The notes under the pieces are model-generated. The model worked only from the letters and a program-made list of their open reading frames with translations, had not been told where the DNA came from and did no database searches. Positions 28,695 to 37,510 of a stretch of 64,000 bases of DNA are shown piece by piece; position 1 is the stretch's first letter; every line of letters begins with the position of its first letter. The stretch is taken from positions 1 through 64,000 of the forward strand of contig NZ_JNIK01000021.1 in NCBI RefSeq assembly GCF_000701365.1, read 5' to 3'. A program made the position numbers and the translations under genes. The DNA is from Blastococcus sp. URHD0036. Its GTDB lineage: Bacteria > Actinomycetota > Actinomycetes > Mycobacteriales > Geodermatophilaceae.

Positions 28695-30235
28695 GGGGCA
28701 CCGACCCGGGTGAGCGCCTCGCGGAGCACCTCGCGGTCGTCGAACGGCGTCACCACTCCGGCGGTCTCCTGCCCGGTCTCGTGCCCCTTGCCGGCGACCA
28801 GCACGGTGTCACCGGGCCGCGCCCGGGACACGGCCTCGGCGATCGCGGCCCGCCGGTCGCCGATCTCCACGACGGCGGAGCGACGGTCGGCGGGCACACC
28901 GGCGAGCATGGCGGCGCGGACGGCGGCCGGCTCCTCGGAGCGCGGGTTGTCGTCGGTGACCACGAGCAGGTCGCTGCCGGTCGCGGCGGCGGCACCCATC
29001 GCCGGCCGCTTGCCCGGGTCGCGGTCGCCGCCGCAGCCGAGCACGGTGATCAGCCGCCCGGGAGTGGCGCCGCGCAGGGCCGCCAGCGCGGTGGCGACGG
29101 CGTCGGGGGTGTGCGCGTAGTCGACGACGGCGACGAACGGCTGGCCGGCGTCCACCGGCTCCATGCGGCCGGGGACGACCGTGCCGGCGATCCCCTCCAG
29201 GGCGGCGTCCACGGGCACGCCGACGGCGTCCAGCAGCGCGACGGCCAGCACCGCGTTGGCGACGTTGAACCGGCCGGGCAGCCGCAGCGCGGCCGGCCAG
29301 GACCGGCCGCCGGGGCCGTGCAGGGTGAACGTGGAGCCCCCGCCCGGAGCAGGCGCCAGGTCCGACGCCGTCCAGTCCGCGGGGCGCTCGCCGGCGCTCG
29401 CGACGGTCACCGCGCGGCGGCCGCCGAGCATGCCGGTGAGCCGCCGGCCATGGGCGTCGTCGACGTCGACCACCTCGACCGCGGCGCGGCCGTCGAACAG
29501 CAGCGCCTTGGCCTGGAAGTAGTCCTCGAGGTCGCGGTGGAAGTCCAGGTGGTCCTGGCTGAGGTTGGTGAAGCCGGCGGCGGCGAACGCCACACCGCCG
29601 ACCCGGCCCAGCACCAGCGCGTGGCTGGAGACCTCCATGACCACCGACTCGACGCCGGACTCCGCCATCCCGGCCAGGAGCGCGTGCAGCACCGGCGCCT
29701 CGGGGGTGGTCCGGGCGCTCGGGATCGCCGTCGGCTCCGCGCCGGGCAGCCGGGTGCGCATCTGCACCGTGCCGATGAGCCCCGTGCCCCGGCCGGCGGC
29801 GACGAGGCCGGCCTCGACCAGGTACGCCGTCGTCGTCTTGCCGTTCGTCCCGGTGATGCCGATGACCTGCAGCCGGCGGGCCGGTTCCCCGTACACGCGG
29901 GCGGCGACGGCGCCGAGCGCCGCGCGGGGGTCGTCGGTCACGCAGACCGGCAGGCCGGTGGCGCAGGCGTCGTCCCGCCCGGTGGGGTCGGTGAGCAGCG
30001 CGCGGGCCCCGCGGGCAGCGGCGTCGGCGGCGAACCGGACGCCGTGGGTGCGGGCGCCGGGGAGGGCCGCGTAGAGGTCACCGGGGCGCACGTCGTCCGA
30101 CGCGAGGGTGACGCCGGTGACCGCCGTGGCGGGGTCGCCCTGCACGGGCGCACCGATCAGGTCGGCGAGATCGGCGAGGGGCAGGGGCGCGGTCCCCGCG
30201 GGCCGGGGGGCCGCCCCGGGCGCGGTCGGGGTCAC
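28691..30235 (-). CDS. murE: UDP-MurNAc-L-Ala-D-Glu--2,6-diaminopimelate ligase
   Basis: Adds the third amino acid of the stem peptide. The 514-residue protein has the ATP loop GITGTNGKTTTAY (about residues 127-139), SSHALVLGRVGGVAF, NLSQDHLDFHRD, and the DNPRSE motif (DDNPRSEEP) that marks enzymes using meso-diaminopimelate rather than lysine. The GTG start is at 30235. A hairpin at 30298-30332 separates it from ftsI, so murE may be expressed partly from read-through or from a promoter in the 117-bp gap. Confidence 0.98.
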   Translation of the reverse strand: MTPTAPGAAPRPAGTAPLPLADLADLIGAPVQGDPATAVTGVTLASDDVRPGDLYAALPGARTHGVRFAADAAARGARALLTDPTGRDDACATGLPVCVTDDPRAALGAVAARVYGEPARRLQVIGITGTNGKTTTAYLVEAGLVAAGRGTGLIGTVQMRTRLPGAEPTAIPSARTTPEAPVLHALLAGMAESGVESVVMEVSSHALVLGRVGGVAFAAAGFTNLSQDHLDFHRDLEDYFQAKALLFDGRAAVEVVDVDDAHGRRLTGMLGGRRAVTVASAGERPADWTASDLAPAPGGGSTFTLHGPGGRSWPAALRLPGRFNVANAVLAVALLDAVGVPVDAALEGIAGTVVPGRMEPVDAGQPFVAVVDYAHTPDAVATALAALRGATPGRLITVLGCGGDRDPGKRPAMGAAAATGSDLLVVTDDNPRSEEPAAVRAAMLAGVPADRRSAVVEIGDRRAAIAEAVSRARPGDTVLVAGKGHETGQETAGVVTPFDDREVLREALTRVGAP

Positions 30236-30297
30236 GGGGCTCCAATCTACCGGCGTACCGACCGGCGGCTGTGCAGCGCACGCGGGCAGAGCACGGC

Positions 30298-30332
30298 CCC
30301 CTCGCAGGGGCCCGCCGCGAGCCTGCGAGGGG
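30298..30332. terminator. Hairpin between ftsI and murE
   Basis: CCCCTCGCAGG (30298-30308) and CCTGCGAGGGG (30322-30332) form a perfect 11-bp stem with a 13-base loop in the 117-bp ftsI-murE gap. It could be a partial terminator or attenuator within the dcw transcript, or an mRNA processing/stability element. Confidence 0.5.
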
Positions 30333-30352
30333 TGGGGGGCGAGGGGGTCCTT

Positions 30353-32212
30353 CTAGTCGCCGGCGGTGAGGACGAACTCGGGCCGGGCGGTGCCGGAGGG
30401 GACGACGCCCCCGGCGGTGAGGGCGTAGCGCATGACGTCGGCGAAGACCGGCGCGGCGACCTGACCGCCCTCGGCGGAGCTGGTCGGCCGCTCGAGGTCG
30501 ACGGCGACGACGTACTGCGGGTCGTCGGCCGGGGCGAAGCCTACGAACGTCGTCACGTACCCGCCGCCGTCGTAGCAGCCGCACTCGGGGTTGGCCCGCT
30601 GGGCGGTCCCGGTCTTGCCGGCCACGCGGAACCCGTCGACCTGGCCGAGCGGGGCGGTGCCGCCGGGGCCGACCACCGCCTCGAGCATGTAGGCGAGGTC
30701 GTCGGCGGTGTCCTCGCTGACCACCCGCGTGGGCTCCGGCTGCTCGACCGGGGTGACGGTGCCGTCGGCGGCGGTGACCGAGGAGACCAGGCGGGGCTCG
30801 ACGCGGACGCCGCCGTTGGCGATGGCCTGGTACACCGAGGCCATCTGCAGGGTGGTGACCGAGACGCCCTGCCCGATCGGCACGTTCGCCGCGCGGCTGG
30901 CCGTCCAGTCCTCCGCCGGCTCGAGGATGCCGGCGCTCTCCCCCGGCAGCTCGACGCCGGTGGCGGCGCCGACGCCGAAGGCCCGCAGGTACTCCTCGAG
31001 CTTCTCGTCGCCCAGCCGGCGGGCCAGCATGATCGTGCCGACGTTGCTGGACTTGGCGAGGATGCCGGTCACGGTCCAGTCGACGGGGGCGTGGTCGTGG
31101 GCGTCGGTGACGACGGCGTCGCCGGCCTGGATGTGCCCGGGAACGGAGATCACCTCGTCGGGGGTGGTGAGCCCCTCCTCGATCGCGCCGGCCATGGTGA
31201 CGGCCTTCATCACCGAGCCGGGCTCGAAGACCTGGGAGACCACCGGGTTGCCCAGCAGATCGGGGTCGGTGCTGCGGGCCGCGCCCGGGTCGTAGCCCGG
31301 ACAGCTGCCCATCGCGACCACCTCGCCGGTGTGCACGTCGAGGACGACCGCCGAGGCGCGGGTGGTGGCGCCGTCGCTGCACGCCGCGGCCAGCCGCTGC
31401 TCCATCACGTACTGCACGTCCTCGTCGAGCGTCAGCTGCACCGAGCTGCCGTCGACGGCCGGGGTGGACTCGTCGATGCCCGACGGGATGGGGTTGCCGC
31501 CGCTGCCGACCTCGACGCGGCGCTCGCCGTCGGTGCCGGACAGCTGCGCGTCGAAGCGCTGCTCGATGCCGGCCAGCCCCTCGCCGTCGCGGCCGATGAA
31601 CCCGACGACCTGGCCGCCCACGAAGCCGGCCGGGTAGAGCCGCATCGGCTCGTCCTCGAAGCGGATCCCGTCGAGCTCGAGGTCCTCGATCGCCGAGACC
31701 GTCTCCGGGGTCACCTGGTGGGCGAGCTCCACGTACCGGCCGTCGCGCTCCAGCAGCTCGGTGAGCTCCGACGCGGGGACGTCGAGCAGCGTGGTGAGGG
31801 CCAGCGCCGTCCGCTGGGGGTCGGCGACCAGCGAGGGGTCGGCGACGACGAGCGAGGCGTCGACGGTGTAGGCGAGCAGGTTGCCGTCGCGGTCGAGGAC
31901 CTGGCCCCGCAGCGCCGCGATGTCCACGGTGCGCAGCCGCGCCTGGGACGCGGCCTCGGCGTACTGCGCGCCGTCCACGCCCTGCAGCAGGACGAGCTTC
32001 CCGGTCACCAGCAGCAGGGCGGCGGCGATGAGTGCCATGCCGACCCGCAGGCCGCGGGGACGGAGGACCGGCAGCGTCTCGCGCCGGCGGCGGCCCGGGT
32101 CGCGGCGGGGCACGAAGGCGCCCGTCGAGCGGGGCGGGACGTCCGATCCGGAGCGGACGGTGCGGCCCGGCGCCGGGCGGCGGCCGGGCGGCGGGCGGTG
32201 CGGAGTGGACAC
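30353..32212 (-). CDS. ftsI: Septal penicillin-binding protein, transpeptidase FtsI (PBP3)
   Basis: Crosslinks septal peptidoglycan together with FtsW. The 619-residue class B PBP has a Pro/Arg-rich cytoplasmic tail, one membrane helix (about residues 57-75), the PBP dimerisation/pedestal region, and the transpeptidase domain. The catalytic serine is in EPGSVMKAV (S333, K336), followed by AKSSNVGT and AGKTGTAQ (K533). The GTG start at 32212 is two bases after the ftsL stop. Penicillin binding is expected from the intact triad. Confidence 0.98.
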   Translation of the reverse strand: MSTPHRPPPGRRPAPGRTVRSGSDVPPRSTGAFVPRRDPGRRRRETLPVLRPRGLRVGMALIAAALLLVTGKLVLLQGVDGAQYAEAASQARLRTVDIAALRGQVLDRDGNLLAYTVDASLVVADPSLVADPQRTALALTTLLDVPASELTELLERDGRYVELAHQVTPETVSAIEDLELDGIRFEDEPMRLYPAGFVGGQVVGFIGRDGEGLAGIEQRFDAQLSGTDGERRVEVGSGGNPIPSGIDESTPAVDGSSVQLTLDEDVQYVMEQRLAAACSDGATTRASAVVLDVHTGEVVAMGSCPGYDPGAARSTDPDLLGNPVVSQVFEPGSVMKAVTMAGAIEEGLTTPDEVISVPGHIQAGDAVVTDAHDHAPVDWTVTGILAKSSNVGTIMLARRLGDEKLEEYLRAFGVGAATGVELPGESAGILEPAEDWTASRAANVPIGQGVSVTTLQMASVYQAIANGGVRVEPRLVSSVTAADGTVTPVEQPEPTRVVSEDTADDLAYMLEAVVGPGGTAPLGQVDGFRVAGKTGTAQRANPECGCYDGGGYVTTFVGFAPADDPQYVVAVDLERPTSSAEGGQVAAPVFADVMRYALTAGGVVPSGTARPEFVLTAGD

Positions 32213-32214
32213 GG

Positions 32215-32946
32215 TCAGCCGCCGGGAGCCGGTGCGGGGGCGGGAGCCGGTGCGGGGGCGGGGGGCTCAGGGGCGGGCGGCGCCTCGGCGGGCACGGGCG
32301 CGCCGCGCAGCACGACCGCGCCGTCGGCGCCCAGCACGAGGTAGCCGGCGGTCCCGGCGGGGACGAGACCCGCCGCGGCGGCGGCAGCGGCCATGGCGGT
32401 CGGGGTGCCCGCGTCCACGACCTGCTGCTCGAGCTGCTCCAACCGCTGGGTGCGCTCGGTGTTGGCGGTGCGCGCCTCCGTGGCCTTGAGCGAGTTGACC
32501 GCGATCGCGGTGTTGAGGAACAGCAGCGCCAGGGTGGTGCCCAGCAGGAGGCCCACGACGAGCAGCACGAAGGGCGCCCGACGGGCGCTGGACCCGGCGG
32601 CGGCCAGCCGGCGACGACGGCTCGCGGGAGCGGCCACGGGCGCCGGGACCTCGCGGGGCACGGCCGCCGGGCGGGCGCGGACGGGGCCGGTGCGGACCGG
32701 CGCCGAGTGGGCGCGCCCCCGGACGGGAGCCGCCCCCGCGGCCGGTCGGGACGGTGCAGCGGTCCGGGGCGTGGCCGTCGTGGACGTCGCCTTCGGAGGC
32801 GCGGCCGTCGTGGCCGCCTTGGGCGTGGCGGTCCGCGGGGTGGCGGTCCGCGCGCTGGTGGCGCGGGCCGTGCCGATCCGGGAGCGGGGGGTGCCGGACC
32901 GCGGGCCGTCGTCCTCGGGACGGGCGGCGCGGGCGGCGGCGCTCAT
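32215..32946 (-). CDS. ftsL: FtsL/FtsB-like septum formation protein with long disordered tail
   Basis: A bitopic divisome protein in the ftsL position between rsmH and ftsI. The 243-residue protein has a cytoplasmic tail of about 120 residues, rich in Ala, Thr, Pro and Arg with TPRTATP/TPKAAT-type repeats. One membrane helix ([19 protein letters not shown]) and a short coiled coil ([20 protein letters not shown]) follow, and the protein ends in a Pro/Ala repeat. The tail is far longer than in FtsL of most bacteria. The ATG overlaps rsmH by 4 bp. Assigned by position and topology; sequence identity in this family is always low. Confidence 0.85.
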   Translation of the reverse strand: MSAAARAARPEDDGPRSGTPRSRIGTARATSARTATPRTATPKAATTAAPPKATSTTATPRTAAPSRPAAGAAPVRGRAHSAPVRTGPVRARPAAVPREVPAPVAAPASRRRRLAAAGSSARRAPFVLLVVGLLLGTTLALLFLNTAIAVNSLKATEARTANTERTQRLEQLEQQVVDAGTPTAMAAAAAAAGLVPAGTAGYLVLGADGAVVLRGAPVPAEAPPAPEPPAPAPAPAPAPAPGG

Positions 32947-33935
32947 GCCGCCCGCCGGATGCGCTGGGCGGCGCGGACCCGCGCCGAGGCGGCCCGCGGA
33001 TTGGCCGCGAGCTCGGCGTCGGAGGGGCCCTCTCCCCCGCGGGTGACCAGCTGCAGGACCGGGGCGAGCTCCGGCACCGGCAGCGGGAACTCCGGCGGGG
33101 TGCGGTCGGCGGCGCCGGCGGCGAGGACCTGCTTGACGATGCGGTCCTCGAGCGAGTGGAAGGTGATGACGACGACGCGGCCGCCCACGGCCAGGGCGTC
33201 GAGCGCCGCCGGCAGGGCCCGCTCGAGCACGCCGAGCTCGTCGTTGACCTCGATGCGCAGCGCCTGGAAGGTCCGCTTGGCGGGGTGGCCGCCGGTGCGC
33301 CGGGTCGCCGCGGGGATCGAGGCGCGCACCAGCTCGGCGAGCCGGCCGGTGCGGGTGAACGGCTCGGTGCGGCGCTCGCGCTCGATGGCGGCGGCGATCC
33401 GGCCGGCGAAACGCTCCTCGCCGTAGACGCGCAGCACGCGCGCGAGCTCGCCGGCGCTGTAGGTGTTCACCACGTCGGCGGCGGTGCGTCCGGTGCTCGG
33501 GTCCATGCGCATGTCGAGGGGGGCGTCGGCGGAGTAGCTGAAGCCGCGGTCGGGCCGGTCCAGCTGCAGAGACGAGACGCCGAGGTCGAACAGGACGCCC
33601 TGCACCTCGTCGATGCCCAGGTCCTCGAGCACCTGCGGCAGCTCGTCGAAGACGGCGGGCACGAGGGTGGCGCGGTCGGCGTGACCGGCGGCGGCGATCC
33701 GGCGGCCGGCCTCCGCGCGGGCGTCGGGGTCGCGGTCGAGGCCGACCAGGCGCAGGCCGGGGTGGGCGTCGAGCATCGCGAGGGAGTGACCGGCCAGGCC
33801 GAGGGTCGCGTCGACGAGGACGGCGCCGGGCGCGGCGCAGGCGGGGGCGAGGAGCTCGGTCACCCGCTCCAGCAGGACCGGGACGTGCACCGGGTCAGGG
33901 CGCGCGGAGCCCTGCGCGGGCTCGTCGCTGCTCAT
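32943..33935 (-). CDS. rsmH: 16S rRNA (cytosine(1402)-N4)-methyltransferase RsmH
   Basis: Methylates C1402 in the ribosomal P site. The protein shows HVPVLLERV at the N-terminus, the AdoMet loop [42 protein letters not shown] and the C-terminal [13 protein letters not shown], all conserved. ATG 33935 (330 residues) is preferred because GAGGAG lies nine bases upstream; an alternative ATG at 33977 (344 residues) has no Shine-Dalgarno. It overlaps ftsL by 4 bp and lies downstream of mraZ after a 369-bp structured gap. Confidence 0.96.
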   Translation of the reverse strand: MSSDEPAQGSARPDPVHVPVLLERVTELLAPACAAPGAVLVDATLGLAGHSLAMLDAHPGLRLVGLDRDPDARAEAGRRIAAAGHADRATLVPAVFDELPQVLEDLGIDEVQGVLFDLGVSSLQLDRPDRGFSYSADAPLDMRMDPSTGRTAADVVNTYSAGELARVLRVYGEERFAGRIAAAIERERRTEPFTRTGRLAELVRASIPAATRRTGGHPAKRTFQALRIEVNDELGVLERALPAALDALAVGGRVVVITFHSLEDRIVKQVLAAGAADRTPPEFPLPVPELAPVLQLVTRGGEGPSDAELAANPRAASARVRAAQRIRRAA

Positions 33936-34304
33936 CGTCGGCTGCTCCTCGAACGGGTCGGATGCGGGCTCGTCCATGGTGGCGCGGAGCGGGGCGTCGG
34001 CGGTGTCAGCGGCCGGGCGGGTCGCCGGGAATTCCGGGAGGCCGGGGAGTGCGGGGGCGGGTCCCGGGCGCCCCGCGGAGCGTTCGCCTGGCGCCGGGGA
34101 AGTGCGTCAGGAGGAGTGCTCCGCGGGGGCGCCGGAGTCCGCGACCCGGCCGGGTGGCCGGGGAGCGACGTGCCGACCGGGGTCGGCGGATCCGCGCGGG
34201 GTGGACCGAGTTGCGGGGAAGGCGACTCGGGCCGGAGCCGGTCGAGCCGCGGGGAAGGCGGCTCGGTCGGACGGGGCGCGGAGGAGGTCGCGGGGCGGGG
34301 CGGC
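33936..34304. other. Structured, non-coding mraZ-rsmH gap with three stem-loops sharing one loop
   Basis: No convincing gene is seen in these 369 bases. Three hairpins share the plus-strand loop CGGGGAAG(G/T) on different stems: 34087-34111 (CCTGGCGC/GCGTCAGG), 34206-34230 (CCGAGTTG/CGACTCGG) and 34243-34265 (CGAGCCG/CGGCTCG). The first is nested inside a second stem, 34067-34081 paired with 34118-34133 (15 pairs, one bulged base). The two non-Watson-Crick stem positions are G-U when read as plus-strand RNA but A-C when read as minus-strand RNA. That points to a rightward transcript, opposite to mraZ-rsmH. Function unknown. Confidence 0.65.
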
Positions 34305-34739
34305 TCAGGACAGGGTGGGCATCCCCTCGCTCTCCATCGCGGCGTACGCGGCTTCCTGCTCGGCCACGTAGGTGTCCCACATGGCGGAGTCCCAGATCTC
34401 GAACCGGGTGTCGACGCCCACGACGACGACGTCACGGTCCAGACCGGCGTACTCGCGCAGGCTCGCCGGGATGGTGATGCGGCCGGTCTTGTCCGGCTCG
34501 ACCTCGACCATGGAGCCGAAGCTCATGCGGGCGCGCATGCGCGCCGCGGCGGTGTCGGAGGGGGCCATCGCGGCGGCGGTGGCGCTCTGCTCGGCGACCC
34601 GGGCCATGGTGAGGCCGTAGATGCAGCGCTCCTGGCCCTTCTTGATCACCATGCCGTCGCCGACCTGCTCGCGGAAGCGCACCGGGAGGGCGAGCCGGCC
34701 CTTCTCGTCGAGGCGCAACGGGTAGCTGCCGACGAACAC
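34305..34739 (-). CDS. mraZ: Transcriptional regulator MraZ
   Basis: A DNA-binding AbrB-fold protein that regulates the dcw cluster. It has 144 residues with two SpoVT/AbrB-like repeats: FVGSYPLRLDEKGRLALPVR at the N-terminus and VEVEPDKTGRITIPASLREY in the second half, each with the DxxGR turn. The GTG start at 34739 is set by the family's xFxGxYxhxLDxKGR beginning and a very strong GGGGGAGGTG Shine-Dalgarno. Three AGTGG boxes upstream (34824-34848) are a likely autoregulatory operator. Confidence 0.97.
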   Translation of the reverse strand: MFVGSYPLRLDEKGRLALPVRFREQVGDGMVIKKGQERCIYGLTMARVAEQSATAAAMAPSDTAAARMRARMSFGSMVEVEPDKTGRITIPASLREYAGLDRDVVVVGVDTRFEIWDSAMWDTYVAEQEAAYAAMESEGMPTLS

Positions 34740-34823
34740 CGGATCACCTCCCCCATGGGTCCTCCCTGCCATCCGCGGGGACCCCGGGATGGGCCCTGCC
34801 TCCCCACCGGGCCACACAGTAAC

Positions 34824-34858
34824 CCACTACGCCCCACTGGACACCACTCGACACCATG
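34824..34858 (-). promoter_or_regulatory. MraZ operator: three AGTGG boxes at 10-bp spacing
   Basis: On the minus strand AGTGG occurs at 34844-34848, 34834-34838 and 34824-34828, each exactly 10 bp apart, with a degenerate fourth (CATGG) at 34854-34858. AGTGG-N5 direct repeats are the described MraZ recognition pattern in corynebacteria. The boxes lie 85-120 bp upstream of the mraZ start, in position for promoter control. Confidence 0.85.
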
Positions 34859-35018
34859 TCGTGATTCCGCTCCCCCACCGCGCGCACCGGCCGCCCCCGT
34901 GCAGGTCAGACGGACGCCGCAGCAGCGCCCCTCGGCGGCTCGCGGGGGTCTCCGAGCACCTCCCGAGGGGGCCGCGACCGCCCTGCGACGCCCGGCGAGG
35001 AGGCCCGGTGGACCCCGG

Positions 35019-35123
35019 GTGGGGACCGGTGGGGCGGCCGGGAGGTCCGGGGAGGGAGAGCCGTGGGGCGCGGTGGGGCCGGAGGTGGGGCGGAGTGGGG
35101 ACGCCCGGTGGGGCGGGGTGGGG
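35019..35123 (+). repeat. Phased GTGGGG array upstream of moxR
   Basis: Eight copies of GTGGGG start at 35019, 35029, 35063, 35073, 35085, 35095, 35108 and 35118. They form four pairs, each pair exactly 10 bp apart (GTGGGG-N4). The pattern TGGG(G)-N5 resembles the MraZ site described in E. coli. A G-quadruplex-prone tract is an alternative reading. Confidence 0.6.
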
Positions 35124-35201
35124 ACGCCGGGAGGGACAGGGGCCCAGGCCCCGTGTGCGGAAGGCCCCCCGGCGTGGCGCGCGGCACGTACCGTGGTGCC
35201 G

Positions 35202-36170
<969 letters not shown>

Positions 36171-36175
36171 GACCG

Positions 36176-37510
36176 GTGCCGGGACCCGTCGGCCGGGCGC
36201 TGTCGTCCCTCACCGTGCGCGGCCGCTGCCTGATCGCGGTGGGGCTGGCGCTGCTCGCGCTCGGCGCCCTGCTCGGTGAGCTGTCCCTGGTCCAGGTGGC
36301 CGTCTTCGTGCTCGCGCTGCCGCTGCTGTCGACGCTGAGCGTCGCCCGCCGGCGGTTCCGGCTCTCCACCCGCCGCACCGTGACCCCGGGCCGGGTGCCG
36401 CGCGGCGCGGTGTCCGACGTCCTGCTCGAGGTCACCAACGCCGATCGGCGGGCCGGGGGCCTGTGGCTGCTCACCGAGCCCGTGCCGCCCGAGCTCGGCC
36501 GGTCCCCGAGCTTCGTCCTGGAGCGGCTCCCTGCCGGCGCCACGGCCTCCCTCCCCTACCGCGTCGCCGGCTCCCGGCGGGGCCGGTACCCCCTGGGACC
36601 CCTGCGGCTGCGGCTGGTCGACCCCTTCGGCCTCGTGCTGCGCTCGGTCTCCGGCACGGACGCCGGCTCGCTGCTCGTGGTGCCCCGGGTGCGCCCCCTC
36701 TCCGCGGGCGGGCTGACCGGCGGCGCCGGCCGCACCGGCATCGGCGCCCGCCGCTCGATCGCCGTCCACGGCGAGGACGACGTCAGCACCCGCGCCTACC
36801 GGTCCGGCGACGACCTGCGGAAGGTGCACTGGCGGGCGACCGCGCGGACCGGCGAGCTGATGGTGCGCCTCGAGGAGCGTCCCTGGCGCTCGTCGGCCAC
36901 CCTCGTGCTCGACACCCGGATCCGCGCCCACCTGCTCGCCCCGACCGGGTCGGCCCCGGCCGGCGACGACCCGGTGGACAGCCTCGAGTGGCTGGTCGAG
37001 GCGGCCGCGAGCATCGGCAGCGCGCTGGCCACCGGCGGAGCGGCGCTGCGGGTCGTCACCGACGCCGGCGAGCTGACCCCCGCCGATCCGCGCCGCGGGC
37101 TGGACGCAGAAGGGCTGCTCGACCGGCTCGCCGTCCTGCAGCCCTCGCGGCGCCCGGATCTCGCGGTCGCGGCCGAGCACCTGACCCGGGCCGGCGCGGA
37201 CGGCCCGGTGGTGGCGTTGCTGGGCGCCGTCGGCACCGACGACGCCGCCCGCCTGGCACACGCCCGGTCGGGGCCGGGCGCGGACCTGGCCGTGCTGGTC
37301 GACGTCGGCGGCTACGGCGCGACCGGGGGGCGCAGCCGCCGTTCCTCGACCGAGGCCGCGCGCACGCTGCTGACCCGCCAGCAGGACGAGGTCACCACAC
37401 TCCTCCGGGACGCCGGCTGGCAGGTGGCCGTCGCCCGCGCCGGGCAGCCCGTGGAGGACGTGTGGGCCGCCCTCACCGGCGCCCGGGGCGTGCTCGGGGT
37501 GGGCGCGTGA
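36176..37510 (+). CDS. DUF58 domain-containing membrane protein
   Basis: A 444-residue partner of MoxR. Two N-terminal hydrophobic segments (about residues 18-50) are followed by a beta-rich domain and the DUF58 signature RAYRSGDDLRKVHWRATART (about 205-224) within a VWA-like fold. Its role is not established; the MoxR-DUF58-transglutaminase trio is linked to envelope or peptidoglycan-associated functions in several bacteria. The GTG start is 5 bp after moxR, and it overlaps the next gene by 4 bp. Confidence 0.92.
   Translation: MPGPVGRALSSLTVRGRCLIAVGLALLALGALLGELSLVQVAVFVLALPLLSTLSVARRRFRLSTRRTVTPGRVPRGAVSDVLLEVTNADRRAGGLWLLTEPVPPELGRSPSFVLERLPAGATASLPYRVAGSRRGRYPLGPLRLRLVDPFGLVLRSVSGTDAGSLLVVPRVRPLSAGGLTGGAGRTGIGARRSIAVHGEDDVSTRAYRSGDDLRKVHWRATARTGELMVRLEERPWRSSATLVLDTRIRAHLLAPTGSAPAGDDPVDSLEWLVEAAASIGSALATGGAALRVVTDAGELTPADPRRGLDAEGLLDRLAVLQPSRRPDLAVAAEHLTRAGADGPVVALLGAVGTDDAARLAHARSGPGADLAVLVDVGGYGATGGRSRRSSTEAARTLLTRQQDEVTTLLRDAGWQVAVARAGQPVEDVWAALTGARGVLGVGA

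Larger units (their letters stand above)
34740..35201. other. Divergent mraZ / moxR intergenic region (462 bp)
   Basis: No gene is supported here. From mraZ outward it holds the mraZ ribosome-binding site (34746-34754), the AGTGG operator boxes (34824-34848), a featureless GC-rich part (about 34860-35010), then a strikingly G-rich plus-strand segment with eight GTGGGG elements (35019-35123), and finally the moxR leader. Promoters for both directions must lie here, but clear -10/-35 pairs were not recognised. Confidence 0.7.
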
